Source: Erodium maritimum
Taxonomy: Eukaryota > Streptophyta > Magnoliopsida > Geraniales > Geraniaceae
Direction of reading: 5' to 3'
Assembly: GCA_963921825.1 (NCBI GenBank)
Contig: OY997594.1
Coordinates: forward strand, 10,297,001-10,361,000
Length of the DNA: 64,000 nt
The notes beneath the pieces are model-generated. The model was not told where the DNA came from, ran no database searches, and saw nothing but the letters and a program-made list of their open reading frames with translations. A program made the translations under genes and the position numbers. Below are positions 22,836 to 35,400 of this stretch, one piece after another (within the stretch, counting starts at the first letter, position 1; each line of letters starts with the position of its first letter).

Positions 22836-24505
22836 GAATTAAACAGTCAACCTCCGGGCATGGTCATATGCCTCCAGTAATTCTAATATCACTAAGTTCT
22901 CTACTCCTACGACACTGTTAAGTGTCACATGCTTTTCTCATAAACACTACGTTCCCGTATCATGCTTTTCTAATATTTAAATAAACCTACTCAACCCACG
23001 ACACCCCGGTGTCACATGCAATTCTACTGTTAACTTTCCCTAGTCAGGGCCGAGATCCGACTACTTTTCCCTACCTCGTATATAAATCCAAAAGTGCTCC
23101 ACTAAGCCTCGACGTGATCCCAGTCACTCACCGAGCTTCCCTTTGCCTCGGTCCGCAGCACGATCTAAAAGAACACAATTTTTAATGCACTTTAAACTCG
23201 CAGGAATAAACTGGAATTTAATAAACTTAACGCCCAAACGTAACCCCAAAAATGTCGATCACTCCCAACCTTCCCAATTACTCGACATTGTCGATAAAGG
23301 ACCCGTAAAGGCCCGATTCGCCCGACATGGCGAATCTGCCCGGGTTTTGTAAATGCCCTTCCGGGGCTCCAAAAATTCCAGTTTTTGTTTCTACGGTCTT
23401 AGAATAATTCAAGGACCCCAATGTACTTGACGGAATCGAATTCCGACTTCCGAGTCAATTAATTAACGTTTAAAGTTTCTAAAACCCGTTAATTACAACT
23501 TTTCCAATTTAATTCAAAATTTCGATTCGGTTATGGATAAATAGTCCGGGGAATGTTTTAAACCTCCCGACCACTAAACCCGAGCACCCGAGCACGTGGG
23601 CCCCACACGGCCATAATGGGAAAAATTCCCTTTTTGCCCCAAAACGTTCCTAACAAACCCCAAACCTCAACCATACATCTTTAAACCAATCTTAAACAAA
23701 ACCCAACCTTAATAAAACCGTTTAAACTCAAACCCTAAAATTCAAACATGCCGAAATGAGAAAAGATTGGGTTCTCACCGTAGGGAATGACAAGGGGAGT
23801 TCGAATCTTCAATCGTTGAGCCGATCGGTCGGTCGGATCGTCGGGAAATCACCAAAAACCCAACCTTCTTCTTCCTTTCTCTCCTCCCCTTTCTCTCTCT
23901 TCTCTCTCCTAAATTCTGAAATTTCCGAACATCTCACTCTCTTCCCCTTTTGTTTTGTTTTAAAAATCAAACCACACATCAAAATAACAAAAGTACCCTT
24001 TCTTCTTGTTTTTGATTTTAAGTCAAAGGGTAATGTGGTACTTTCAACTCTCTTCCACAACTATCTTGACATGTGTCAAGTGGGTCCCACATCTTTTGGA
24101 AAATATCTTCTAGATATTTTAAAGTCAGATTCGCGAAATTCGGCTGTTTCGGGCCCCGAACGGGCACTTTTTCCCAAAAATACGAAACTTCACGGGCTAC
24201 AAGGAAACGGCTCAACTAAGACCGCTGCGACGACGGCTAAGCTTTTTGGATCCAAAACGGTCCTCGAATGGACCAAAACGTCGCTCGGTTGACTTTTCCA
24301 GCGAAAAGTCATCTTTTCCCAAATTGATCAGAAAGTTGCCCTGAGTCCCCCGGAACTCACTTTGTCCAATAACGGGGTCAACTTAAGTCCGGTATGACAC
24401 TCGGGGTCATTTTAGGTTCACTTAACTGTCAGTTTTAAAAAATTTAAATTTTCCTGTTTTTCGCAGGTTTGACTGGCGTTGACCGGGAGTGGTTATTACA
24501 TTCTT

Positions 24506-27500
24506 GATCGGACTCCCCACAACTAAGGAGATCAACCACGCCCGACCTACCCTCCTCAGCAAGGGGAAGCACTAGAGCGTCCCTCCTATCCCTCGGTCTG
24601 ATGACAATGGCTTCATCCCTAAGGAGCTCAATCTGGCCACCCTACACCATCAACCGATGTGAAGGCCGAGAGCCCCTCCCCAAGGCCCTCGCTAAAACCA
24701 AACCTTTGGCGGGACACAACGGCAAGATGACTCTCGCCCATTCTTTTGGGGCGGGTTTGGTAAAGTCAAGACATACATATCAGAACCTTCTGCCTATGCT
24801 AGGGAAAGAGAAAAGAGGGAACCCTGACTATTCCCTTGGAAAGCCAACTCGTGGTTCCATGCTCTACTGGAACGAAGAAACATGCTCACCTTGTAAGATT
24901 TCTTGCCCACCACACTAGCTCATCCGCGACATTGGAAGCACGCGCACCACTGCGCGGTACCACCGTCTCAAACCCTAGAGACATCAGGACCAAGCAAAGC
25001 TGGGTAATACAAGATCTACTACCTAACTAGGAGAATCTTATTGTAGGCTCCAAAAACTTTCACGCCTCAAGAGAAATGCCACCACCCCCCCCCCCCCTCG
25101 CTAGAGCTTCAGCTTACCAGGGGATCTCAAAAGCGAGGACTACATGGAAGACCCACATTGAAAAATGAGTCTGAGATCGAGTATTAGGGCGTGTATGGGG
25201 ATGTACGCCTCACATTGAAAGTGTTAGTGCAAGTCCGATACCCTCCTTCCCCCATTACTTGGTGTTCTCCCTAGAAGCATGTTATCCCCTCAAACACGCC
25301 ATATCAATGATCACGAGAGTTTTCAGGTCGAGTCAAATAATGATCATTGTGAGCTGCAGTTGAGTAGCCATATGTGTGGAGACTATCCACCAATATTTTA
25401 TCCCTGGATTAACCGGGTGTTTGGTTATAGGGTTAGCGTCTGGTACGTACGAGTCAAGACTTATGTCTCACCTTTTTTCGACATTACTTTAGTTTTTACA
25501 TTTATGCATGTGTCATTTATTGCTTAGAAAAAAGGGAGATTTTATTAATAACAGAGGACGATTGCATTAAGTGTAAATAAGACAAGGGTATTAAATAGAA
25601 TGAATACCAAATTACAATATGAGTTATATTTTTGGAGACGGGCAAACCCTACGCTTTGGTCTAGAAGGAAAATCGATTTTTCATCACCTGTTTTGATCTT
25701 ACATTATAACTCCAGATACTATTGAATTTCAAAAACACCATACTCGAACCCACTTGAGATGAGCTAGGTTTCCTTGAATGCGTGTTGATCGCATAACGAC
25801 GTCCAATACCATAAATAGTAGAGCGTGCTAGTTGCTTAAGATTAGGCTCGTACCATAGGTGGGGAGAAAGACCGAACCAAAGTGGCCTAGGTGGCATAGG
25901 ATTGTACTCTCATGTCATCCTACACATGTGTTGGGGTCTCATTCGATCAAGCAAGGTTGCTTAACAGATTTCGCCTGAGTTCTAGAGGCAACCACCACAT
26001 CCCATGGAGTTGAGACTCTTCAATGACTGGCTTTTCTTGGCACGAGTATACGCAATGATGATTTTAGAGGCCTTCCAAAAGAGAGACTTCATAGACTCCT
26101 AGTAGTAGAATAAGGTATCTTTTGCTGCCTACATATCCCCTGGTACGTGTTTAGTGGCCATTGACAACCCTACATCCCTCAATACATTTTTGGCTTGTAC
26201 AACTACATCTCGATCCATTCGGTTCTTCATCTCTAGACTATTTCTGCTCTACCACGGACACCATTCACATGGGCACCAAAAAGGGGCCACTAGTCAGCGA
26301 AAAGATGAGCCTTACCAAGACCGTGTTGGACAAATTTGTGCCATCTAGCCTCCGCTTGCGAATACTGTGTGCCCCGCCGGAGGTCGCCTCTGTGCTTATG
26401 AATTGTCCCATCTCCATCCCGATAGATAGATCCAGGTCTAGAAAAGGGTGAGTGGTATGTCCGCCTCACCCCGCTTCTGTTCTCGTGTCCATCTTGTGCC
26501 CTATCGTTGGACCACCCCCACGCAATCTTACACGCATAACCAAAAAGGACCAGAAATAGTCTCATTGATCAGTAGTCATAGAAGCTGCGATATGACTAAA
26601 CAATCTTGCGTTGACGTGCCTCAAAAATCCTAAAGGATCTTTAAGGCGAGAAAGACTCATCCCTCCGTATTTACTAAGATACTCTTTAATGTATTCACTT
26701 GCTAATTTGAATTATGTACTATATTTCATTTAACGTAAGGAGGAAATTTATAGATAAACGCCTAAATGCACAATTCGATAAATGACTACACATAAGAGTC
26801 CATAAACCAAAGAAAATGTGGAAACTGTAATAAGTATAAAGTGCTAACATCTTGGGACTATAAGTAAGTAAAACTGGCCATAGGAATCAAAAGGTTTTCA
26901 CCAGGATGTAGCTACGGTAGTATATGGACCACTGATACAGCTTCTGAAGACTGAAAACAAGGTTTGGCATGCCCGGAACTTGAGATATAGTGGTGCACAA
27001 CTAGATACTCCCTTACAGAACTAGCAGTTGTCATCCTTTTTGAGATTATCAGTGAGGGCCCCAAAAACATATAAATTTTGGGGCATGGTGGCACATCCAA
27101 AAGGACTGTAAACAACAACGGAAGCAACAAGGGCGCAAGGATGGACAAAGTATCAGCAAGTCGGGAAGCGTGTGGATCCGATTCGTCGATGGGGGCGGGG
27201 TAAGTTCTCGTTTGTAGAAGAATGTAGGGATATGGACTGAAGATTCGTCCTCTTTGTGGGTAATGAGCCTAGTTTCTTAAGTATTGCGGCAACCACCACA
27301 AACCGGAAATGAGCATGCTCGACGGTTACTGGCGACGGCGAAGCTTGTGTAGGACCCGAAAGGAAAGGCTCGGAACTTAGGAGCAGGGACGACGCCCAGG
27401 CGGGAGCAATGTTAGACTACTATATGATCCCAATCAAGTGTGGCACAACCTCAAGTTATTGGTCAAATGTAGGCTGGCGGAGCAAGTCTAGGCGACGGTT

Positions 27501-28101
27501 ATTAAGGCACGATATCCTCCTCCTAAGTAAACGCATGGGGTTGTTGACGTTGAGAGTGTCAAGGATACAGGCGAGGGGTGCCATGCACCCTCGCATATCT
27601 CGATGAGCAGCAAATTGGTCGGTGAGGGGTCTATAGATACTACCTTTTCACCGATCGTGGGGTTGAACAAGATCCACCAAGTATCATCACAACGATATCC
27701 TACCATGTCAGGACCCATCACTTCCACATTTTATAGAGCCTTTATTGATATCAAAGGGAGGACGGCATCAGTTGGATCCTCAAGTGATTGTTCAATTCTA
27801 TTGCGCACAACCAGTATCATGTTTAAAGGCTTGTCATGCTCTGTCTTCAATCATCAACAAGTGTACCGGTGGTCACGACCCCTACTACAACTATACCTTG
27901 GCGATACTCATCGATCCATTATGGCTCCGTTCTTATGACTAATGTTGGAATAGCTTATAGTTTTTCGTATTTTTAGTGGTGTTCAAACTTTTTATATTGA
28001 ATAATTGATCTTTTATGTATAAAGGATGATTTTATCTTATTAGGTCTTCTGCGGTAACATATTATTATTTTAACATTGAAAGAAATAATAATGTAAAGTT
28101 A
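24506..28101. other. Degraded repeat-rich DNA, no gene recognised
   Basis: Many short frames on both strands, none with a domain I can name. Composition is mixed and resembles old retroelement DNA. It contains a C-tract at 25085-25097. No host gene is supported. Confidence 0.45.
25085..25097. repeat. C-tract of 13
   Basis: Uninterrupted run of C, prone to length variation and sequencing error. Confidence 0.9.
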
Positions 28102-28110
28102 AAGATAAAA

Positions 28111-28543
28111 GGGTTATTTTCATCTTACTACTTTTACTATGTGATTTTTTTCATCTCACTAGCCTAACTATTTTTTGTGGCACCTTACTATCCTATAATG
28201 CATTTTTTTCACTTTCCTACCCTAACTATTTTTTTGGCACCTCACTACCCTAAAATGCTTTTTTTGTGACGCCTCACTACCCCAGAATGCATTTTTGTGA
28301 CATCAAAAACTGATTTTTTTTAAAAGAAATTTTGAAAATCAATGACATGCTTTTAAAATTTTGACTGTTAATGAGGGGTATTATGGACTTTTTAAGTGTT
28401 TTCATCCAAAAATGGATGGAAAATTGACGGCAGATATGAAAATGAACAAAAATACATTCTAAGATAGTGAGGCGTCATAAAAAAAAGTTAGGTTGGTGAG
28501 ATGAAAAACTCACATAGTTAAAATAGTGAGATGAAAATAATCC
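28111..28543. mobile_element. Mutator-type MITE, 433 bp
   Basis: Left end GGGTTATTTTCATCTTACTA pairs with an inverted right end GGATTATTTTCATCTCACTA. Flanking nine-base sequences AAGATAAAA and ACTATAAAA agree at seven positions. Inside each end, CATCTCACTAnCCTAAC-like units repeat. It has no coding capacity. Confidence 0.7.
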
Positions 28544-28571
28544 ACTATAAAATTAAGATGATTCTTTGGAA

Positions 28572-28643
28572 TCAAATTAAGACATCTTCGAGACATAGCC
28601 AAGTGAGTCAAATTAAGGCATCTTCGAGACATAGCCAAGTGAG
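28572..28643. repeat. 36-bp tandem duplication
   Basis: Two adjacent copies of a 36-bp unit, differing by one base, containing CATCTTCGAGACATAGCC. Confidence 0.95.
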
Positions 28644-29071
28644 TCGGAGACTGGTGTATAGTATATTTCTCATGAATGCTTGATGACGATGATATGATTT
28701 GGGTGGATGGATATGGTGAAAGTTGACTCTTTAGCTATTAGCTTACCTACGCTGCCCTATGAAAATAAATGAATGATTAAGCAATAATGGATTTAGTGGG
28801 ACCCATTTAAAACGAACCAGATAATTACCGTTTTCACTCGGTGCGTGCTCCACTCCTACTTTCCGCATCAAATCAGTCTCAGTAAATCACGCTGGTTAGT
28901 GTGAATCTGATTTAGCCACGTCTACTATTAATATACATAAAGAATCACGAAAGTCTACCCTGATCCATTTAAAAAAAACTACATTGGCTTGATTATGTAT
29001 CTTTGGTAGGTTAATTATTTCCTCTGTTTGAAGAGTGAGTTACTTAGTTTGGCTTACCCATGTTTATTACT
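28644..29071. other. Intergenic
   Basis: AT-rich, no gene seen. Confidence 0.5.
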
Positions 29072-30060
29072 TCAACTCGATTGTATTATTGTATAACGGG
29101 AAACAAACTCTCTGACCATCAAAAAATCAGTATTAACGAACAATAGTTTACTGATCCTTTTAATATCAAAACCGACACATACGGTATTTTGATGCCATTT
29201 GGGCAAGAAAAGAAGACGTTGATGGGGAACGGGGTACCTGAGATCCTGAGGGACCTCGACGGTAAAAGGGATGGTGGGAGGCAACGCATCGTTTGGGGAC
29301 CCCTCCCAGAGCCAGTTCCCGATGCTTAGGCCGTACATCATTCCTCCTGGCGGGGTATCTTCCCCGTCTGTAGCTTGTCACCCCACATAGGAACCGACGT
29401 CATCCTTTGCAGCATTCCATCAGTTGCGCTCCCATGGGTCACGAGCGATGCCGAAACCCTAGCAATTGCGTCGCCCGGGGGAGGAGGGGCCAGAGCAAGG
29501 TCTTGACAAACCCTAGAAACCCCGTCGCCCGGGGGAGGAGGGGCCATAGCGAGGTATTGGCAAACCCTAGATACCGTGCCGCCCGGGTGAGGGGGTGCTA
29601 GAGCAAGGTCTTGGCCAAGCGGTTGGGTCGGAGGAATAGGGTTTGGAGGGGGAAGCCGAGGAGGACGGTGCGTGAAAAGGACGTAGCTGGGGGACGTCGC
29701 AAGGGCCGCCCTCTTCTCAACGTCGCGGTCGGGGATGGAGCAATTGCTCCCATGGAGAAGGAGGCCATGTCCACCGATACACCCGGGCCAGGGAGTGGGA
29801 GGATCGGCATCACCGGCGTAGAGGAAAACAAAGCCAGAACTGAGCGTTTAGCTTTTTTCCGTCGACAACTCATATCTCCAACATCGGGAACGGTCTGCGA
29901 GGGGCAGGATGGTAGTAGAGGGGCATCACCGGCTGGGGAAACATCAGTAACGACCGGAGAAACCACGGCAGAGGACAACTCGACGGTGGGGGCAAGAGAG
30001 AACACCATAGCTAGGGCGGCTAGGGTTAGGAGAGAGCTCTCAAGGGAGAGAGATTTTCAA
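29072..30060 (-). mobile_element. LINE 5' region / ORF1 relic, inverted
   Basis: On the minus strand a leader with CCTAACCCTAGCCGCCCTAG leads to an ATG at 30008 (MVFSLAPTVELSS), a layout common at the 5' end of plant L1 ORF1. A Pro/Ser-rich stretch and a basic stretch follow. Further down is EGSPNDALPPTIPFTVEVP. Frame changes break it. No zinc knuckle or reverse transcriptase is attached. Confidence 0.5.
29457..29615. repeat. 54-bp tandem repeat, three units
   Basis: Units start at 29457, 29511 and 29565, each with GTCGCCCGGGGGAGGAGGGG or a variant. The period is exactly 18 codons, so expansion would not shift a reading frame. Confidence 0.9.
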
Positions 30061-30099
30061 TATAGGGATGTTAAATACTTAACTTCAAGTCTTCGATAC

Positions 30100-30860
30100 C
30101 CGTGTTTTTTTAGAATAAGAAATCGTTTTTATTAATTATATAAGAAAATCATTACAACGGTCAATACCTTTAAAAGGATAGTGATCAAAAAACTCTCTGA
30201 AAATAACCGTTCCAACAAGACCTTGTTATAACACCCGTAACATATACAGAAAAGTAAATTAAAGCAGAAAATTAATCCAAAACTAAAATAGAAATTAAAA
30301 ACCAAAACTAAGGTAGAAAATAAACCAAAGGGTGCCAATTGCCAGAAACATCTCAACGTAGGGTCTAAACGCTGCTTGGTCCCTGCTCTCCAAGGACTTG
30401 TTTTAAATGAGCTACCGAACTTGAACCTGACAGTTTGGCTAGGAGTGACAGTATGATTCAGGGATCCTTTCAGGTAAAAGTCTTTGAATCCTTGTTTACT
30501 CATTGGGATTGGCGAGGCTGCATAACAGTCCTCGCCTGATTCGTCTGATTTTTCTCGACTATATCGTTGGTCGTGTCCCCGCTCGAGACGTGGGAGGCTA
30601 ACACGGAGAGTACGAGCATCACCGCAACAAGGAGTTGCGGATCCTCGCTGATGCACCATCCTTCCATTATAGCAACGCCGGATTGCGGATGTGCAGAGGA
30701 GAACACCACTGCAACAGAGAGTCGCGATTTGTCGTCGATACAACATCCTTTCGATACAGCACCGTTGACTTGTGGATGCACAGAGAAGAGCACTACTAGG
30801 AGTAGAGAGAAGAGAAGACTCGCGATCGATATCGTGGTGGTTGATGGCGTATATTCATCA
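30100..30860 (-). mobile_element. Possible inverted retroposon
   Basis: A T-run at 30104-30110 is followed by sequence that on the minus strand resembles a retroposon 3' end. A 204-codon minus frame (30746-30132) is not recognised. No matching target duplication was found. Confidence 0.3.
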
Positions 30861-31689
30861 ATTCTTATGATGGTTCAAGACCCTTTTTTTAGTATAATAG
30901 AATTTTTATTGAGTATCGATTCAAGTATACACCGTAATGCATTCGGTATAAGGTCTTCGAACCACAGAGGGTAGTATAACACGAGTAATTCTAGTAAGTT
31001 AGTGAGTCACTTTGTTCGCTAGTATTTTTATAAATACGAGTTTAATTAAGTGGAGAATGACTTTGACGTTCCGAATAATCACTCAAAAATACGAGGGGGT
31101 GGTGATAACTAGTTGAAGAAGTGGAGGACTAATTGGGCCACGCTCTTGATGATGATTTTAGTCCAACCTCAGTCATGTGATAGAGTCATAGTTTTCATCA
31201 AAGTGTGGGACTCGATCATGACATGACATGAGTCCATAGTGTCTTAATTACACCATTCTGAGCTTCCACGACCTGACTTGTACATATCCGACCGGAAGAT
31301 GATGCATCATCCAGATTGTTGGGTATCCCGGAATATTGCCACATCCACATTGATTGTGGTATACCTGGGCGACATGGGATTTCAACGAGTAGAAGCAGTA
31401 GAACTAACAAGAGTGGCAGGTTCTAGCGAGCAGCACCACTCCCCCACGACACAACGAGGCTCTAGCGAGGCACGACTCCAACAGTCACGAGGAGGGGACC
31501 AGAGCTTGACTTCGCCGGCGTCGAGCTTGGCTCCATGTGTATTGTTGTGGCTGAGATATATGACAGAGATAGGTTTTGAGAGAGGGGGTAGGAATAGGTT
31601 GTAAAAATGAGAGAGAGGAATAAGAATAGGGTCAAATCAGGGTTTTGTGGAGTGAGGGGTAGCATTGTCATTTTAAAAATCATTGGGGG

Positions 31690-31855
31690 CATGTGCCAGA
31701 CACATGATCATTTTCCATCCAAAAATGGATGACAAGTTGACGACGGGTAATAAAGTGAAAAAATTGCAAGTTAGGGTATTGAGACGCCACAAAACAAAGT
31801 TAGGGTACTGAGATGAAAATGAGAATTTTTTAGGGTATTGATATGAAATTAACCC
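31690..31855. mobile_element. Isolated Mutator-type terminus
   Basis: The right end reads GATATGAAATTAACCC, with inward repeats TTAGGGTACTGAGATGAAAA and CCATCCAAAAATGGATG, the same layout as the MITE at 28.1 kb and the full MULE at 12-17.9 kb. I found no partner terminus in the window, so this is a truncated element. Confidence 0.55.
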
Positions 31856-31860
31856 TTCAA

Positions 31861-32436
31861 TTAATTACGAAAATACCATTAGTTATTTACGAAAATGTCA
31901 TTTTGACTAAATTCAAAATTTCTTATATCTCTTTTATTTTATTTTTTGTATATATATTTTTAAAATAATTAAAAATTCTTGATCAATTTTTTTTTAATTC
32001 CTAAAAATAATTTTTTATTTTAGAAAAAAAATAGTTTTTATATTAGTAAAATAAAATTTTGAAAGTCATAATTATAAAAACAATTATTTTAAAAATTATG
32101 TTTTTATTTATAAAAATCAATTTATTTTAAAAAAATAAGTTTTATTTTAAAAATACAATTTATATTTTTAAAAAATAAGGATAGGTGTAGAGAAGCATGA
32201 CAACTTAAGAATATGCATATTTTTCGTTTTTCTTAAAACAAATCTTTTCGTTCGTACGAAAGTAATCAAGAATAATAATTTTCGATGTCCTGAATTGTAT
32301 TTTGAATATTGATTGTTATATTAATCTATCTTTTTCTTGAACTAAAGCTTAGAACTTACTCGATAACTGTGGATAAGAAAGAATATGTTTTGTTTTTCAA
32401 AAAATAATAAAAAAATGAAGTACACCGTAAATTTTT
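31861..32436. other. Very AT-rich spacer
   Basis: Dominated by A and T runs, no gene. Confidence 0.6.
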
Positions 32437-32451
32437 AGTAACAAAATTGTG

Positions 32452-35400
32452 GAAGAATAAGAGAGCCGGCCCTAGGAAAAGTGGGGAGATCGGAAGTGGC
32501 GCGTGAGAGACATCGACGCCGGCGGCGGGCTAGGGCCGGCGTCCGGCTGTGAGCACAATACGGGGACGGTACGTTTTCACTATCCTTTCGTGTTTTCTGG
32601 CTTTTTATTGTGTCGATTGCCGGAGTGGGGAATAGAGGCCGTCCGAGTGGGGCGTGTCTGAGTGCGCGATGTACCCACGGTGGTGTCTGACGCCGGCGTG
32701 GTTGTGTGGTGGCCTGGCAGAAGAGGCTTCGGACGGTTGAGGCTGGGGCGTGAGAGATTGCTTTCGGGACGCCGTTTCGGGGTTTCGGTAGAAGGTGTGG
32801 CTGTTTGCAGTGAGGTTGGGTTGCAGGAGCGGCTAGTCCCTCCGGTTCAGAGTGGTGCAGTACCCGGTTGGGGGTTCAGACAAGTCCGGGTAGTTTTGAC
32901 CTACACTGGGACTTGGTACGGTACGGGAGGACCGGATCGAGCAACAGGCAGAGGTGTGAGGAATGAAGTTCCTATCCTGGAACTGTAGGGGGTAGGGTAA
33001 GCTAGCCACCGTGGAGTATCTGAAAGGGGTGATACGGCGCAGAAAAATGCACGTGATCTTCCTAAGTGAGACGTTGGCTCGGTAGGGGGAAGTAGATATC
33101 CTGAAACTGAAAACGGGATTCACGGGCAGATGTGAAGTTCCGGCGGTGGGACAAAAAGGGGGACTGATACTGCTATGGACAGCGGAGTTGATGGTAACGT
33201 CGTACCCTAGTGAGGAGCGATTCATTGATGTGGAGATTGTAGGGCCGACTGGAGAGGGGTTTCGGTTTACGGGCGTGTATGGGGAGGCGAACAGAGAACT
33301 ACGGTGGCAGACGTGGGATATGATTCGGTCCCTTGGTGCGAGGACAGGAGCCTCAAGGAAATGGTTCTTGATGGGAGATTTCAATGGCATCCTACGCAAT
33401 AAGGAGAAACGGGGTGGTCGGCGGTACCCGGAGCGTCTGATTTCGGGCTTCCGGAATGCAATGAGAGATGTAGGAATCTACGACGTCCCGATCCAAGGAT
33501 ACGGGTTCACGTGGCATAGTGGAAGTGAACCAGAGACGCGAATGGCAGTCCAATTGGACAGGGCCCTGATATCTCGGGAGTTGCGGTCGATGTGGCCGGA
33601 GGCTCACCTGGCCAACCTGGGAATTTCGACATCGGATCACCCACCAATCCTACTGGATTCGGAGAAACGAGTGGAGCATGTGGGGTCGCGCCAGTTTCGA
33701 TTTGAGAACATCTGGGCGGAAGACCCGGAATGTGGTTTGTTGATTCAGTCTAGTTGGGGCGCTCCGAGAGACCGTGAGGTCGAATGCAAGATTCAGGAGA
33801 CAGGCTCGGCACTGGATACCTGGGGCAAGGAGGTGTATAATGCACTTGCCCGGAAGATTGCACGTTATGAGAAGGACATGTTGTGGTTAAACGGTAAGGA
33901 AGACCGACCGAGTATTCGGCGTCGAAGAGCTTTGCAGAAACTATATGTTAAAGTACTGGAGCAGAAGGGGGAGTTCTGGAGGCAGCGGGCTAAGAAACAC
34001 TGGCTCACGGATAGCGATCAGAACACTAAGTTCTTCCAAGCCTCGGCGTCACAGCGGAAGAACATAAACAGGGTATCGGAGTTGCGGGATGGGGATGGTA
34101 ACGTCCTTACCTGGGAATCCGGATTGGGGGACCATATACTGGATTTCTATAAGGTCCTATCTAAGAGGACGAGGGGAGACGGAGTGAACTTCCCGAGTTT
34201 CCGTCAGCAAGTGACGGAGGAGCAGAACAGAGCACTAATGGGGGAGGTGACGTCTGAGGAGGTTCGGGATGCGACCTTCTCCATGGGCCCGAATAAATCG
34301 CCAGGGCCGGACGGTCTCAACCCTTTCTTTTACCAAAAGTACTGGGGGACAGTCGGGGAGGATGTCACCAGGTGGGTGCGAAGGATCTTCGCAGGGGAGG
34401 ACATCCCACGGGAGTTGAATAAGACTACGCTAGTCCTGATCCCGAAAGTGGAGTGCCCAATGTCGCTCAAAGATCTTCTCCCTATAGCCCCGTGTAATGT
34501 GGTTTTCAAGGTGGTGTCTAAAGTGGCTGCAAATAGACTGAAAGGTTTATTGGGTGGACTTATCTCTGACACCCAGGGAGCGTTCGTCCTGGGCAGATCT
34601 ATACAGGACAATATAATCCTGTCGTACGAGACACTACACCATCTACGCAATAAGAGACATGGTAAGGAAGGTTGGGTGGCGCTGAAGCTGGATATGAGCA
34701 AGGCCTATGACAGTGTAGAGTGGGGCTTCTTATGGGACATTATGAGAGGCTTTGGGTTGAGCGAGGAATGGATATCTTTGGTCCGCCGGTGCACATACTC
34801 AGTTATGTACAACATTGTGACGGGTGGTCAGCAGACGGGGTTTGTTCAGCCTGAAAGGGGGATAAGGCAGGGAGACCCGCTCTCCCCCTATTTGTTCCTG
34901 TTCTGTATGGAGGGATTCTCCCGCTTGCTTCAAGGAACAGAGGGCAGGGGGGATATCCACGGCGTCAGGATAGCTAATGGAGCTCCGGCGTTGACCCATT
35001 TGTTCTTTGTGGACGACTGCTATGTGTATTGTAAGGCGGTTCCAGAAGAGATGACAAAAGTGCGAACATACCTGGGTATGTTTGAGGAGGCTTCAGGGCA
35101 GGTAGTGAATCAAGCTAAATCGTCTCTCTTCTTCAGCCATAATACTCCAGAACAACGACGTCTGAGCGGCGTGCAGATATTGGGGATACCTGAGGTAGAT
35201 ACCCCGTCCACCTACTTGGGTATACCGAACATGATGGGACGGAGCCGGAAGCAGAGCCTGCAGTTTGTTATGGATAAGGTCCTTCGGAGGATCAGGAGGT
35301 GGGATGGTAAATTGCTCAATGAGGCAGGTAAGGAAGTGCTCGCCAAATTGGTGCTCCAAGCGATTCCCACTTATACGATGTGTGTAATGCGGATTCCTAA

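Larger units (their letters stand above)
21300..24500 (-). mobile_element. Solo LTR, same general type, opposite orientation
   Basis: On the minus strand it begins TGTAATAACC and ends TTGGGGCGTGACA. Flanks are TTCTT at 21295-21299 and 24501-24505. The ends and a GTGAGCGAACGCTCACCCC motif resemble the first solo LTR, but the length (3.2 kb) and internal repeats differ, so the two are cousins rather than copies. No internal coding region remains. Confidence 0.8.
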
